The position numbers and the translations under genes were made by a program. Below, in pieces: positions 34,872-44,147 of a stretch of DNA of 64,000 nt (its first letter is position 1; each line of letters begins with the position of its first letter). This DNA is from Streptomyces kanamyceticus (GTDB lineage Bacteria > Actinomycetota > Actinomycetes > Streptomycetales > Streptomycetaceae). The notes beneath the pieces were generated by a model. It was not told the DNA's origin. It was given only the letters and a program-made list of their open reading frames with translations, and ran no database searches. The DNA lies in the NCBI RefSeq assembly GCF_008704495.1, contig NZ_CP023699.1, positions 10,069,898 through 10,133,897 on the forward strand, given 5' to 3'.

Positions 34872-35453
34872 GTGACTTCGTCGATATCCGAGTCGTGGGC
34901 CCGTATAGAGGCTTGGCTTGTCCGGTATACGCCACGTACGTTTGCCGCTCTTGGCCCTCCGGCGGATCGCTCGGAGATTGCCGCGGCCGAACAGGCCATC
35001 GGGCAGCCGTTCCCCGAGCCCTTGGAGGAGTCCTTGCTGCGGCACAACGGCATGGAGCACTACGACCTGCTGCCACCGTTCTGGTCTTTGCTCGAGGTGC
35101 AGGGCATCACCAGGGCCTGGCAGACACGTATGGAGATCTACGGGGATGAGCTGGCGGGAGCGGAGGAAGGTGACCCGGACGGGGAGTACGGGCCGTGGTG
35201 GCATGGGCAGTGGATCCCCTTCGCCTTTGACGGCGCAGGGGATCACCTCATCGTGGACCAGCGCTTCTCTCCTCGCCGTGGACGGATCGGCGAGGCCGAT
35301 CATGAAACAGGATGCTCCTTCTCGCGCCACCCCATGTGGGCGTCGCTCCCAGCTCTCCTGGATGCGACGGCCACGGCTATGGAGACTGGCGAAGCGGTGG
35401 ACGGTTACCTGCCTGTCGCAGTCGATGAGGACGAGCTGGACTGGGAGTTCTAA
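34872..35453 (+). CDS. SMI1/KNR4 (SUKH) family protein
   Basis: 193 residues from GTG 34872. SISESWARIEAWLVRYTPRT, AAAEQAIGQPFPEPLEESLL, RHNGMEHYDLLPPFWSLLEV and WIPFAFDGAGDHLIVDQRFS match the SUKH fold, in which many members are immunity proteins against polymorphic toxins. No toxin gene is adjacent. A terminator hairpin begins three bases after the stop. Confidence 0.8.
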   Translation: MTSSISESWARIEAWLVRYTPRTFAALGPPADRSEIAAAEQAIGQPFPEPLEESLLRHNGMEHYDLLPPFWSLLEVQGITRAWQTRMEIYGDELAGAEEGDPDGEYGPWWHGQWIPFAFDGAGDHLIVDQRFSPRRGRIGEADHETGCSFSRHPMWASLPALLDATATAMETGEAVDGYLPVAVDEDELDWEF

Positions 35454-35455
35454 TG

Positions 35456-35479
35456 CTCAGGCCGCTGCCACGGCCTGAG
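35456..35479 (+). terminator. Terminator of SUKH gene
   Basis: CTCAGGCCG, six-base loop, CGGCCTGAG: a perfect 9-bp stem directly after the TAA stop. Confidence 0.7.
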
Positions 35480-35506
35480 GGCCCGAGCCTTTGCCGGTGG
35501 GGCGGG

Positions 35507-36420
35507 TCAGCCAGTCATCTCGGTGAGTGGGCGCAGGCGGAGGGGGCGTCCAGCCAGGCGGATGTGCTTCGGCTGGATGGTGGGGATGGGCGGAGGTTTC
35601 GGTTCGCGCCAGCGTTCGGGAACGGGCCGGGCCAGGCGGGCCGTGGTGAGGGAGATGACGGTCCACGCAAGGTGAGCCTCAGCGTGGGCGATGAGGCGTT
35701 CGTAATCGCGGCAGTGTCTTCGGGCGCGGACCAGCCACGAAATGCTGCGCTCCACCACCCAGCGTTTCGGCTGGAGGACGAAGCCTTTGACCTGCGGCCG
35801 GTTGACTGTCTTCAGGGTGAGTTGGAGTTGCTCCTGGGCCCAGGTGACGAGTTTGCCGCCGTAGGTGGAGTCCGCCCAGACCAGGGTGATTTGAGGGTGT
35901 GTCAGCTTGAGGCGGACGAGGAAGTCGCGGGCGGCGTGGGCGTCGTGAACGTGAGCGGGAGTGACCATCATCATCACGGGGGTGCCGCGCAGGTCGACCG
36001 CGAGGTGCCGCTTCCTTCCGTCGATCTTCTTCCCGGCGTCATAGCCGCGGGTCGCTTTCCCACGGTGGCATCGCCTTTGACCGACTGAGAGTCGACCACC
36101 ACCGTGACCGAGCGCGGGTTCTTGCCCTCTCTGATGCGGGCCTGCTCGTGGAGCCGGGCCATGACCGAGACGGTGACGCCAGCACGGTGCCAGTGGCGGA
36201 AGAACCCATAAACCGTCCAGGCGGGAGGGAAATCCGCAGGCAGAGACCGCCACTGGCAGCCCGTCCGGTTGAGATAGCGGATGGCATCGACGATCTCGCG
36301 TCTGGGCCACCTCTCAGGCCGCCCGCCCTTGCTGGTCTGGCATGCGGGGACGGGAAGCAAAGGCTCGATCAGCGCCCACTCGGTGTCGGTCATGTCGGAG
36401 GGGTAACAACGTTCGCGCAC
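35507..36420 (-). CDS. IS5-family (IS427-type) transposase expressed by -1 frameshift
   Basis: The first frame gives RCYPSDMTDTEWALIEPLLP, RYLNRTGCQWRSLPADFP and VTVVVDSQSVKGDATVGK (first Asp). The second frame continues ATRGYDAGKKIDGRKRHLAV, LVWADSTYGG (second Asp) and KRWVVERSISWLVRARRH (Glu). They join by a -1 shift at the heptamer G GGA AAG (36055-36061 on the plus strand, reversed), an X-XXY-YYZ slippery site. This is how many IS427-type elements make their transposase, so it is probably functional. GTG 36420 is the likely start; ends of the element were not found. Confidence 0.75.
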
Positions 36421-36457
36421 GTCAACACGCCAATCAAGGTCGGGGGCGGATGCCGGG

Positions 36458-36871
36458 TCAGCGTTCGATGCGGATGATGACTTCGAGGGAGGCGCGGATG
36501 CCACCGAGCTGATCCAGGACCAGGCGGACGAAGTCGTCACCAGGGGCACGCTTGGCGTGGGGTGTCATGACCTCGTCGATGGCCCGCGTGATGTGCCGCA
36601 TCTCGGCGTTGAACAAGATGCGCTCGAACGCGATCCACACCGCGGGGTCTTCCGACAGCTGCCAGCCTGTCGTCCGGCTCCAGGTGACCGGCGGCAGGCC
36701 CCACTTCGCGGCGGACTTACGCAGGAAGTTGATGCCGGAGCGGACCTGGGAGACGGTCCGGCCGGTCGACTCACGCAACTGGACGGTGGTGGCACCGGCA
36801 GGACGGGCCTCGATTAGCGCGTCGCGGACCGCTTCGGCGTGAATGTGCGCCGGAACTCCGTGTGGCATCAC
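36458..36871 (-). CDS. RacP-like protein
   Basis: 137 residues: VRDALIEARPAGATTVQLRE, RTVSQVRSGINFLRKSAAKW, TWSRTTGWQLSED and RHITRAIDEVMTPHAKRAPG. It matches Streptomyces proteins annotated RacP, which occur with DUF6192 genes on plasmids and chromosome arms; the first half looks like a winged HTH. The start overlaps the DUF6192 stop by ATGA, so the pair is translationally coupled. Function unknown. Confidence 0.75.
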   Translation of the reverse strand: MMPHGVPAHIHAEAVRDALIEARPAGATTVQLRESTGRTVSQVRSGINFLRKSAAKWGLPPVTWSRTTGWQLSEDPAVWIAFERILFNAEMRHITRAIDEVMTPHAKRAPGDDFVRLVLDQLGGIRASLEVIIRIER

Positions 36872-37836
36872 TGGCCTCGCAGCAGTTGCGCGAGAGCATC
36901 ATCCAGATCGCCCTTGCCGGTTGCCACCGCGCTCTCGATCCAGTCACAGGTCGCGCGGATCTTCTCCAGGACCTGCTCCACGCTGGTGTGCTGCTTGCTG
37001 GTGAACTCCTGCCCGCGCAGCTTCGGTACCAGCCTGGAAGCGCCCGCGACGAAGCCGTGGCACACACCCATCAGGTCGTTGAACTCCATTTGCCGGTGCC
37101 AGGCCCGCACCACAGTCGCCGGATCGGCCCGCAGCACATCACTGTCATCGTCCTGGCTGTCCTCGCAGGCCAGAGCCCGCTCGTACTCCTCGTCCAGGCC
37201 GTCGTCGTCCTCGTCGTCCTGGCCTACTCCGGACTGCTCAAACTGGATCTCATTGACCATCTGCCGGGCATCGCGGTCACGCATCGCCACGAAGGCGACC
37301 TCTCGCCGTTTCAGCATCCCGGTGATCACCTGGCACGCGACTGCCTCGTCCGGAACTAGATCAGCGACCGTCTCGACCTTCTCCGCCACCGTCGAAGGAG
37401 TGCCACTCGTCTTCCAGCCGACCGCCTTCCTGGCCGCATCGCCGTCCCAGCACCGCCGCCCCGTGCGCTCGTTCACCGGCGGGTCGGCTATCAGCGCGAA
37501 CGGATCATCGGCCGACAGCAGGATCTTGTGGACCTCCCATGCCACCGAGGCCACCCGCCGCTCAGCCGGCCACCGAGAAGCCACCCACCGGTACGTTTTC
37601 ACCGTCGACAGGGACAGGCCCACCTCCTCAGCGAAGATCCGCAACGACTCCTCCACCCGCGGCCCGTCCTCACCCACCGGAAGATGCCCACCGTGCGCAC
37701 GGACCGGCTCGATCTCCAGCGCCGCGTCCCCCACGCCCCACTGGCCTGCGGAAACAGCTTCCACATGGCGAAGCGAGCAGGCCACCAACTCGTGGTAACG
37801 GCTCGCGGCAACATTCCCGACAGGCGACACAGACAC
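36868..37836 (-). CDS. DUF6192 family protein
   Basis: 322 residues. An HTH-like segment near 85-110 (FAEEVGLSLSTVKTYRWVAS) is followed by a conserved region KILLSADDPFALI, a very acidic stretch (DDEDDDGLDEEYERALACED) and a helical C-terminal domain (WHRQMEFNDLMGVCHGFVAG, SVEQVLEKIRATCDWIESAV). It is coupled to racP. It may bind DNA through the HTH; nothing else can be assigned. A decayed second copy is at 26345. Confidence 0.75.
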   Translation of the reverse strand: MSVSPVGNVAASRYHELVACSLRHVEAVSAGQWGVGDAALEIEPVRAHGGHLPVGEDGPRVEESLRIFAEEVGLSLSTVKTYRWVASRWPAERRVASVAWEVHKILLSADDPFALIADPPVNERTGRRCWDGDAARKAVGWKTSGTPSTVAEKVETVADLVPDEAVACQVITGMLKRREVAFVAMRDRDARQMVNEIQFEQSGVGQDDEDDDGLDEEYERALACEDSQDDDSDVLRADPATVVRAWHRQMEFNDLMGVCHGFVAGASRLVPKLRGQEFTSKQHTSVEQVLEKIRATCDWIESAVATGKGDLDDALAQLLRGQ

Positions 37837-38354
37837 GAGGGATCACCACCCACCAGCAGGACGGAGCTCGCGCCACACCGCCAGCGAAACGGACTCCGCC
37901 CCGCCACTACCCGCAGAGTCCGCGCCCACCAGCACAGATCACCAGAGGCGACCGGAAAACCACTAAACGGACACCCCAAGCCGCCCGCGGGCGACCCCTC
38001 ACCGGCCACTACCGACCGAACCAGAACCAAACCCGACCCACACCCCAACTACCCCTCAAAACAAGGAGATTGAAAGCAGCTTCTTACTGAGCGTTCGGCG
38101 CGGTGACTAGTGTTTGGTTCCACGCCAGTTGGGGTGATTTCACCGATGGCGCGGCGTCAAAGACCAAGCTAGTCCTGCTCGGTGTGGAGACGGGCCTCAA
38201 GGTCGGTGGCCCACCCAAGGGCAGTGTTGGACGATGACAGGCGTGGCCTTATGGCAGTGATCTCGATCGCTGGCCGACGACTTGCCGGGTAGTGAGTGAG
38301 CTGGCGTGGCAGTTGTCCTGGAGACAGTGCGTAGCGCGGATAAGGGGGAGTGTT
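37837..38354. other. Long G/T-skewed leader of the DUF6192-racP operon
   Basis: Between 37846 and 38075 the plus strand is almost all A and C, i.e. the minus strand upstream of DUF6192 is rich in G and T with repeated GGTGG/GTGGG blocks. It looks like a structured or strand-asymmetric non-coding region rather than a gene. The part after 38090 precedes the nSTAND gene. Confidence 0.4.
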
Positions 38355-39980
38355 GTGGGGCGCCGAGAGAAGGCACTTGATCCTACTGAAGGGCCGGTTC
38401 AGCGTCTGGCCCATGATCTGCGGCAACTGAGGGACGAGGCGGGTAGCCCTGCGTACCGCGAGCTGGCCCACCGAACTGGCTATTCGGCGCCGACTTTGTC
38501 CGAGGCGGCGGCAGGCCGGAAGTTTCCCTCCTTGCCCGTCACGTTGGCGTACGTCCGCGCCTGCGGCGGCGATGAGGAGGAGTGGGCTCAGCGGTGGCAA
38601 GTAGCGGCCGACGCCCACGCGCAACAGAGCGCTCATGGCGATGACGAAGCGGCGCCGTACCGAGGACTCTCCCGCTACGGAACGGGTGATCAGCACCTCT
38701 TCTTCGGGCGCCAGCCGGAGGTCGAGCGTCTGGCACGCATGATCGCCCAGCACCGCTTCGTTGCCCTCGTCGGTGCTTCGGGCAGTGGTAAGTCGTCGCT
38801 GTTGCGAGCGGGACTTGCGCCTGAACTTCAGCGCAGCGCCCGTGACTTCCAGCTGAGGGGCATTAGCATCTGTACCCCTGGGCCGGATCCGGTACATGCA
38901 CTGCGTTCCCTCCTTGCTCTGCCTGGCCAGGACGGCAAGGAAACTATCCTGCTGGTGGACCAGTTCGAAGAACTCTTCACGCTCTGTCAGGACCCACAAG
39001 AGCGTGGCGAGTTCATTGAGCTGCTACTGACCGCGCAGGCGGAGAAGAGTTCCCTGCGTGTCCTGATCGCAGTGCGAGCCGACTTCTACGGGCATTGCGC
39101 CGACCACCAAGCCTTGGCCAACGCGATGAACAAGGCTCATTTGCTGATCTCAGCGATGTCGCCGGACCGGTTGCGCGAGGCGATTATCAAACCGGCACAC
39201 CAGGCTGGACTCCTTGTGGAACGTTCAGTGACCGATCAGATCCTCGAAGAAGTCACAAGCGAGCCCGGTGGCCTGCCGCTGATGTCGCACACACTGCTCG
39301 AGGTCTGGCGTCGCCGCACCGGCAGGCGCCTGACTCTCGCTGCCTATGAGGCGATTGGCGGTATTCGTGGAGCGGTCGCGCACACCGCTGAGAGTGTGTT
39401 CACCGGCCTCACCCCGGAGCAGGCGGGCGCCGCTCGCGCCATGCTGCTCAGGCTGGTTTCTCCAGGAGAGGGGTCTCTGGACACCCGACGCCCGGTCCCC
39501 CTAGCCGAGATCCAAGTCAGTGAAGCACAAGCCGCGGTCCTGGAGCAGCTCATCTTGGCCCGGTTGTTGACGATCGATGACGACAGGGTTGAGCTCGCCC
39601 ACGAGGCGTTGATTTCCGCATGGCCGCGGCTCAACGGATGGGTGGATGAAGAGCGTGAACGGCTGCACCTTCACCGACGTCTGACTGAGGCGGCGCGTAC
39701 ATGGAAAATCCTCGGGGAGGACTCTGGGGCTTTGTACCGAGGCGTACTCTTGAGCGTGGCGCGTACGGAATTCACGACGTCCAAGAACGAACCGACGGGA
39801 ACACTCAACGATCTCGAAGCTGAGTTCCTCACGGCCAGCATCGCGGAGCATGACCGTGTAGCCGTGGAAGTGGCGCGCACCGCTCGGCGCATGCAGATCC
39901 TGATGAACTTGATCATGGTGCTCGTAGCGAGCGGGCTCAGCATCTGGGTGATGTGGTTCTTCAGCCGTGAGCACCCGTGA
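38355..39980 (+). CDS. HTH-nSTAND1 ATPase without WD40 repeats
   Basis: 541 residues. An XRE-like HTH (residues ~18-60: RELAHRTGYSAPTLSEAAAG) is followed by a STAND NTPase: Walker A GASGSGKSS (~140), Walker B ILLVDQFEELF (~198), and sensor region VLIAVRADFYGHC. A membrane segment (MNLIMVLVASGLSIWVMWFF) ends the protein. Relatives usually continue into C-terminal WD40 repeats that sense a trigger; here the stop comes right after the membrane segment. GTG 38355 is preferred because GGGGGA lies just upstream and family starts match. Confidence 0.78.
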   Translation: MGRREKALDPTEGPVQRLAHDLRQLRDEAGSPAYRELAHRTGYSAPTLSEAAAGRKFPSLPVTLAYVRACGGDEEEWAQRWQVAADAHAQQSAHGDDEAAPYRGLSRYGTGDQHLFFGRQPEVERLARMIAQHRFVALVGASGSGKSSLLRAGLAPELQRSARDFQLRGISICTPGPDPVHALRSLLALPGQDGKETILLVDQFEELFTLCQDPQERGEFIELLLTAQAEKSSLRVLIAVRADFYGHCADHQALANAMNKAHLLISAMSPDRLREAIIKPAHQAGLLVERSVTDQILEEVTSEPGGLPLMSHTLLEVWRRRTGRRLTLAAYEAIGGIRGAVAHTAESVFTGLTPEQAGAARAMLLRLVSPGEGSLDTRRPVPLAEIQVSEAQAAVLEQLILARLLTIDDDRVELAHEALISAWPRLNGWVDEERERLHLHRRLTEAARTWKILGEDSGALYRGVLLSVARTEFTTSKNEPTGTLNDLEAEFLTASIAEHDRVAVEVARTARRMQILMNLIMVLVASGLSIWVMWFFSREHP

Positions 39981-40226
39981 GAGTTACTCGATGAGAAGCC
40001 GTCCCGCTTCCTCGACTGTCCGGCACGTGGCTTGATTGTCTGCTCGTTTGCTCGTTGGTTGGACGTGGCTAAGACATCGTTGGATCTCGTGGAGAAGCTG
40101 CGGGAGAAGTTGAAGCACACGTGCGGCAGGTGCGGCCACGGTCTCGGGCCGCATGACAGACTTGATGCTTGCCGAACGGGGAAAATCTTTCGACCGACCA
40201 AACGCTGATCCGGCACCCTCTCCAGC

Positions 40227-41322
40227 ATGACCACGCAGTCCTTCATCCCTGGACTGGAACTTTCGCACCGCTTCTACCTCGAAGCCGTACGGCCTTTGCT
40301 GGACAAGGCCGCCCCGGGGGTTACGCACTCCGCCGCCCGCCTCGGTGGCGGCTCGGAAGTCCTCGGATTCGACACCGCCCGCTCCGCTGACCACGAGTGG
40401 GGACCCCGCCTACAGATCTTCCTGCGCTCGCAGGACGTCACACGCCACGGCACGAGGATCACAGCACTGCTCTCCGAAAGCTTGCCGAAAACCTTCCGCG
40501 GCTACCCGACGCACTTCGCCCCCATCGGCGAAGCAGGCATCCGGGTCATGCAGACAACTGAGGGACCAGTCCACCACCGAGTCGAAGTCACAGACCCAGG
40601 CGCCTGGTTCACCGGGCAACTGGGCTTCGACCCGCGTACCGACATCACCCGGGCGGACTGGCTGGCCACCCCCACTCAGCTCCTCGCCGAGGTCACTGCG
40701 GGTGCCGTCTTCCACGACGGACTCGGTCAACTCGCACCAGCCCGCGCCAACCTCGACTGGTACCCCCACGACCTCTGGCTCTACCTACTCGCCTGCCAGT
40801 GGCAGCGCGTCTCCCAGGAGGAAGCCTTCGTGGGCCGCTGCGGCGAAGTGGGCGACGAACTCGGCTCCGCTGTCGTCGCCCGCCCGCCTGGTACGCGATC
40901 TGATGCGGCTCTGCCTGCTCATGGAGTGCCGCTACCCGCCCTACAGCAAATGGCTCGGCAGCGCCTTCGCCCGCACTCCCCAGGCACCCGCCCTCACCCC
41001 GGTCCTCACTGCGGCCCTCACCGCTACCGACTGGCACACCCGCGAGCATCACTTGGCCCGCGCCTACGAGGCCGTCGCGGCCACACACAACCAGGTCGGC
41101 CTCACCGACCCTGTTGACCCCGCCACGCGGCCCTACCACACCAGACCATTCCAGGTCCTGCACGCCGGACGCTTCACCGCGGCGCTGAGCACCCGTATCA
41201 CCGACCCTGACATCAGCTCCCTGGCGACGATCGGCGCAGTCGACCAGTTCGTCGACAGCACGGATGTCCTCAGCCATCCGGAACTGACACGCGCCGCCAC
41301 CAACAGTCTGCTGTTCCCTTGA
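40227..41322 (+). pseudogene. DUF4037-like protein gene, frameshifted
   Basis: The first frame (from ATG 40227) carries FIPGLELSHRFYLEAVRPLL, GSEVLGFDTARSADHEWGPR (nucleotidyltransferase-like Asp motif) and YPHDLWLYLLACQWQRVSQE. After a one-base excess near 40880 the protein continues RLVRDLMRLCLLMECRYPPY, SKWLGSAFART and LSHPELTRAATNSLLFP. Together they make a ~364-residue DUF4037 protein, a family with a kanamycin-nucleotidyltransferase-like fold. A single indel separates it from an intact gene. Confidence 0.7.
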
Positions 41323-41361
41323 GACCTCCGTCGCAAAGCCACGCAGAGAGCGAAGCTGCGC

Positions 41362-41577
41362 GATCTAGCGGGTCAGCGGTGCGGGGGCAAGGCGGACGGT
41401 CCAGGGACGAAGCCTGATCCGTACTGGTCCGACCGGCGGGGAAGGTGGGGGTTTGGGTTCGCGCCAGTCGGCGACGGGTTTCGTCAGCCGACGGGTCATC
41501 AGCGCCATGGTGGTCCAGGCGAGATGAGCCTCGGCGTGCCGGGGGAGCTTTTCGTATTACGTTGCGGCCCGCGACGC
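41362..41577 (-). pseudogene. IS5-family transposase C-terminal remnant
   Basis: The minus strand reads YEKLPRHAEAHLAWTTMALM then TRRLTKPVADWREPKPPP, homologous to the C-terminus of the transposase at 35507-36420 (AHAEAHLAWTVISLTTARLA). Only the tail is present. Confidence 0.6.
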
Positions 41578-41852
41578 TCATGGCCCGGCAAGCTGCACGG
41601 GGACAAGGGCTACGACTACCGCCACCTGCGGCGATGACTCGCCTCTCGTGGCATCCGCCACCGCATCGCTTGCAAGGGAATCGATTCGTTCCAACGCCTG
41701 GGCCGGTATCGCCGGATGGTGGAACGGGCCGTCTCCTGGCTGGCCGGCTGCCGACGTCTGCACCGCCGCTACGAAGGCAAGCCGGAACGCCTTCTCGCCT
41801 TCACAGCCATCGCTGCACCCTCGTTTGGCGCCGCAGACTGGCCTGGCCAAGT
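41578..41852 (+). pseudogene. IS5-family transposase C-terminal remnant, second type
   Basis: The plus strand reads DKGYDYRHLRR, a stop, then LASRGIRHRIACKGIDSFQR and RMVERAVSWLAGCRRLHRRY, the second-Asp and Glu blocks of an IS5-family DDE domain. It abuts the remnant on the other strand, marking a junction of two broken elements. Confidence 0.65.
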
Positions 41853-42136
41853 GAAATGGCGTCTTAGCCAACCATGATCCGGAATTCAGCGATCCAGAGT
41901 GTGTAAGTAGCCTGCGTATGCCCTGGTCGCGCGCCTCGCCTGGCTTTTGCGCCACCTCAGGAGCGGCTGTCGAATCCGGCCATCGATGCCATAGATCGTT
42001 GACGCAGTTGAAATATTCACCTTGGATTACCTGTAGCAAAAAAAGATTCCGCAATTTCTCACCTTTGGTGAGGGCGCATGTTATTCGCGTTGCGCCATTG
42101 CGTGATCACCGACCGCGTGAATCGAAGAAGGAGAAA

Positions 42137-42520
42137 ATGATGCGTAGAGGAATTATCGCTGGAATAAGCTCCATCGCGCTCGCCGGTGGCGCGCTGCTCG
42201 GCGTCGCTCAGACAGCCACTGCGAGCGAGACGGGTGCTCAGGCCAGCTACCTGTGGCTCTACCAGCACGATAGCTACGGCGGCAGCAGCAAGAACTTCTC
42301 CGGTGACGACCGGTACCTCAGCGACACTTACTGGAATGGCACATCTAGCAAGGTTGACAACGGCGCCAGTTCGATGAAGAACCAGACCAGCCGTGACATT
42401 GTTCTGTGGCAGGATAACGGCTGCTCCGGCGACCAGTACTTCGCGAGGCCGAACTCCTCCGACAAGGACTTCAGCAACAACAACTTTGACAACAAGGCCA
42501 GCTGCGTGGACTTCCGCTAA
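42137..42520 (+). CDS. Secreted peptidase-inhibitor I36/crystallin-like protein
   Basis: 127 residues with AAGGAG before ATG 42137. A signal peptide (GIIAGISSIALAGGALLGVA, cleavage near TATAS/ET) is followed by a ~95-residue beta/gamma-crystallin-type domain: LYQHDSYGGSSKNFSGDDRY, SSKVDNGASSMKNQTSRDIV, CSGDQYFARPNSSDKDFSNN. Asn and Asp loops could bind Ca. Family I36 includes the Streptomyces metalloprotease inhibitor SMPI. It is followed by a lipoprotein and a second crystallin-like gene. Confidence 0.78.
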   Translation: MMRRGIIAGISSIALAGGALLGVAQTATASETGAQASYLWLYQHDSYGGSSKNFSGDDRYLSDTYWNGTSSKVDNGASSMKNQTSRDIVLWQDNGCSGDQYFARPNSSDKDFSNNNFDNKASCVDFR

Positions 42521-42606
42521 ATCGCGTGTCGCGGGTGATGCCGGGACCTTTTTCGGCACCACCCGCCCCTGCGAGGTCACCTGCTGGATCGGGTGCGAGG
42601 TAATTC

Positions 42607-43485
42607 ATGGAAAAGAGACACGCGACCCTGTCACTCGTATTCCTTATGCTGGCAGTGAGTTGCTCGGCCGAGACCTCCACTCACGCCGGGAGCGGGCAGG
42701 CGGAGGCTCCGAAGCCGACCAAGCAAGTGCTCAAACTGGTCTTGCCGTTCGACAAGTACGAGCTCACTCAGCAGGACTCCTACGCGGTAGCGGAAGCTCG
42801 CGACTTCCTCATCAGGGAGTGCATGAAGAAGCGTGGCTACGAATGGAATATTCTGCATTACCCGTCGCGCGTGGACGAGATAAAGAACCGTCGCCGATAT
42901 GGTGTCGTTGAGATTCAGGTGGCGCGAGACTTCGGCTACCATGTGAACTCGGCGATCCTGTCCGGGGAAACCGACGTCCCACGTCAGCATGACGAGCGAG
43001 AAAAACGTCTCGGCGGTGACGGAATAAAGGCCGCATACAGCGAGAAGAGTGGTTGCGGATACAAGGCTAATAGTATTCTGGATGAGGGTGGGGGGAGCGT
43101 CAACTATCACCTCTTCAATCGCCTTAGTTCTGAACTCCTCATCAAGGCGAAGAGGAATTCGGAAGTTGCTCGGGTTACCCGCAGATGGGCGAAGTGCATG
43201 CGTGGCCATGGATACACCTACACGACGCCAGGTGAAGCGATAGGCGACCCACGATGGTGGAAAAAGAAGTCGGACAAAGCTTCATCTGTGGAAAAGTCGG
43301 TGGCGGTCGCCGATGTTCAATGCAAGAGTCAGGAAAAACTGGTTGAGGCGTTGTTTGAGGCTGAGGCGAGGTTACAGGAGCAGGCGATCAAGCGACATGG
43401 TGCGTACTTCAGTAAGCTCTCGGCTGCGCAGGTCAAGTACCTAGGCCGTGTCAACGAAGTGATCAAGGTGAAGGGTGCGCCGTAA
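42607..43485 (+). CDS. Putative lipoprotein, 292 aa
   Basis: MEKRHATLSLVFLMLAVSC is a lipoprotein signal peptide with lipobox LAVSC. The mature protein begins SAETSTHAGSGQAEAPKPTK and has conserved-looking blocks with Cys and Trp (RECMKKRGYEWN, RRWAKCMRGHGYTYTTPGEA, WWKKKS). I do not recognise the family, though such Cys-containing repeats (xxCMxxxGY) recur in actinobacterial exported proteins. It lies 86 bases after the I36 gene. Lower GC than neighbours hints at recent transfer. Confidence 0.65.
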   Translation: MEKRHATLSLVFLMLAVSCSAETSTHAGSGQAEAPKPTKQVLKLVLPFDKYELTQQDSYAVAEARDFLIRECMKKRGYEWNILHYPSRVDEIKNRRRYGVVEIQVARDFGYHVNSAILSGETDVPRQHDEREKRLGGDGIKAAYSEKSGCGYKANSILDEGGGSVNYHLFNRLSSELLIKAKRNSEVARVTRRWAKCMRGHGYTYTTPGEAIGDPRWWKKKSDKASSVEKSVAVADVQCKSQEKLVEALFEAEARLQEQAIKRHGAYFSKLSAAQVKYLGRVNEVIKVKGAP

Positions 43486-43598
43486 TACGCCCCACGCAGC
43501 GGGCCCCGCTTAGGTCGGTAGCGCGATAGCTGAATAGAAGAATTGGATACTATTCGTTCAACGCCACCCCGACATCTGCAGAGATAAGGAGGATTAGC

Positions 43599-43973
43599 GT
43601 GAGATGTGCGATAGGCTCACTCGCTGTTATACTCTTGACCAGTATGCTATCGGTAGGAATTGCGGCGCCTTCCTTCGCTCATGAGGGCATAGAAGCGGGT
43701 GCACTTACCGTCTACAAGGACACTGGCTTCAGCGGAGGCTGGCATAGCTTCACTGGCAGTGACGGCAACCTTGAAGACAACAAGTGGAACGATGGCACTG
43801 GATCTGTCAACGACAGCATCAGCTCCTTGAAAAACACTTCCTCGCACACGGTCCTCCTCTGTACGGGGGCGGGGTACACCGGTCCGTTCATCACAGTGCG
43901 CCCTGGCCAGGCAGTCAGCGAGGTAGTGAACGACGCGCTGCGAGAGCACATAAGCTCGATCAAGTTCCTCTAG
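43599..43973 (+). CDS. Second secreted crystallin/I36-like protein
   Basis: 124 residues from GTG 43599, preceded by AAGGAGGA. The signal peptide is LAVILLTSMLSVGIAAPSFA. The mature domain, LTVYKDTGFSGGWHSFTGSD, NKWNDGTGSVNDSISSLKNT and LCTGAGYTGPFITVRPGQAV, is a beta/gamma-crystallin-like fold related in pattern to the gene at 42137. The two bracket the lipoprotein gene, suggesting a joint extracellular role, which is inference. Confidence 0.7.
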   Translation: MRCAIGSLAVILLTSMLSVGIAAPSFAHEGIEAGALTVYKDTGFSGGWHSFTGSDGNLEDNKWNDGTGSVNDSISSLKNTSSHTVLLCTGAGYTGPFITVRPGQAVSEVVNDALREHISSIKFL

Positions 43974-44147
43974 CTAGGGGAATCCTCCCTACCCTTCTGC
44001 CTCTGGCTGAGCCGTGCCCGAGGCCCCAGAATGTCCTCAGCCGTGTACACCCCACATCCAGAAGACGCCCTGGCCGGTGAGGCTGCTACTCATCGGTTAG
44101 TGCCGACGGCCCGCTGGACTGCCGATTCACTCGACGGGATCATGCGA

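Noticed and set aside
34693-38090. AGAAGCTGCTT in inverted orientation at 34693 and 38079 as ends of one transposon
   Set aside because: The shared core is only 11 bp, the surrounding sequence differs, and no matching target repeat is visible.
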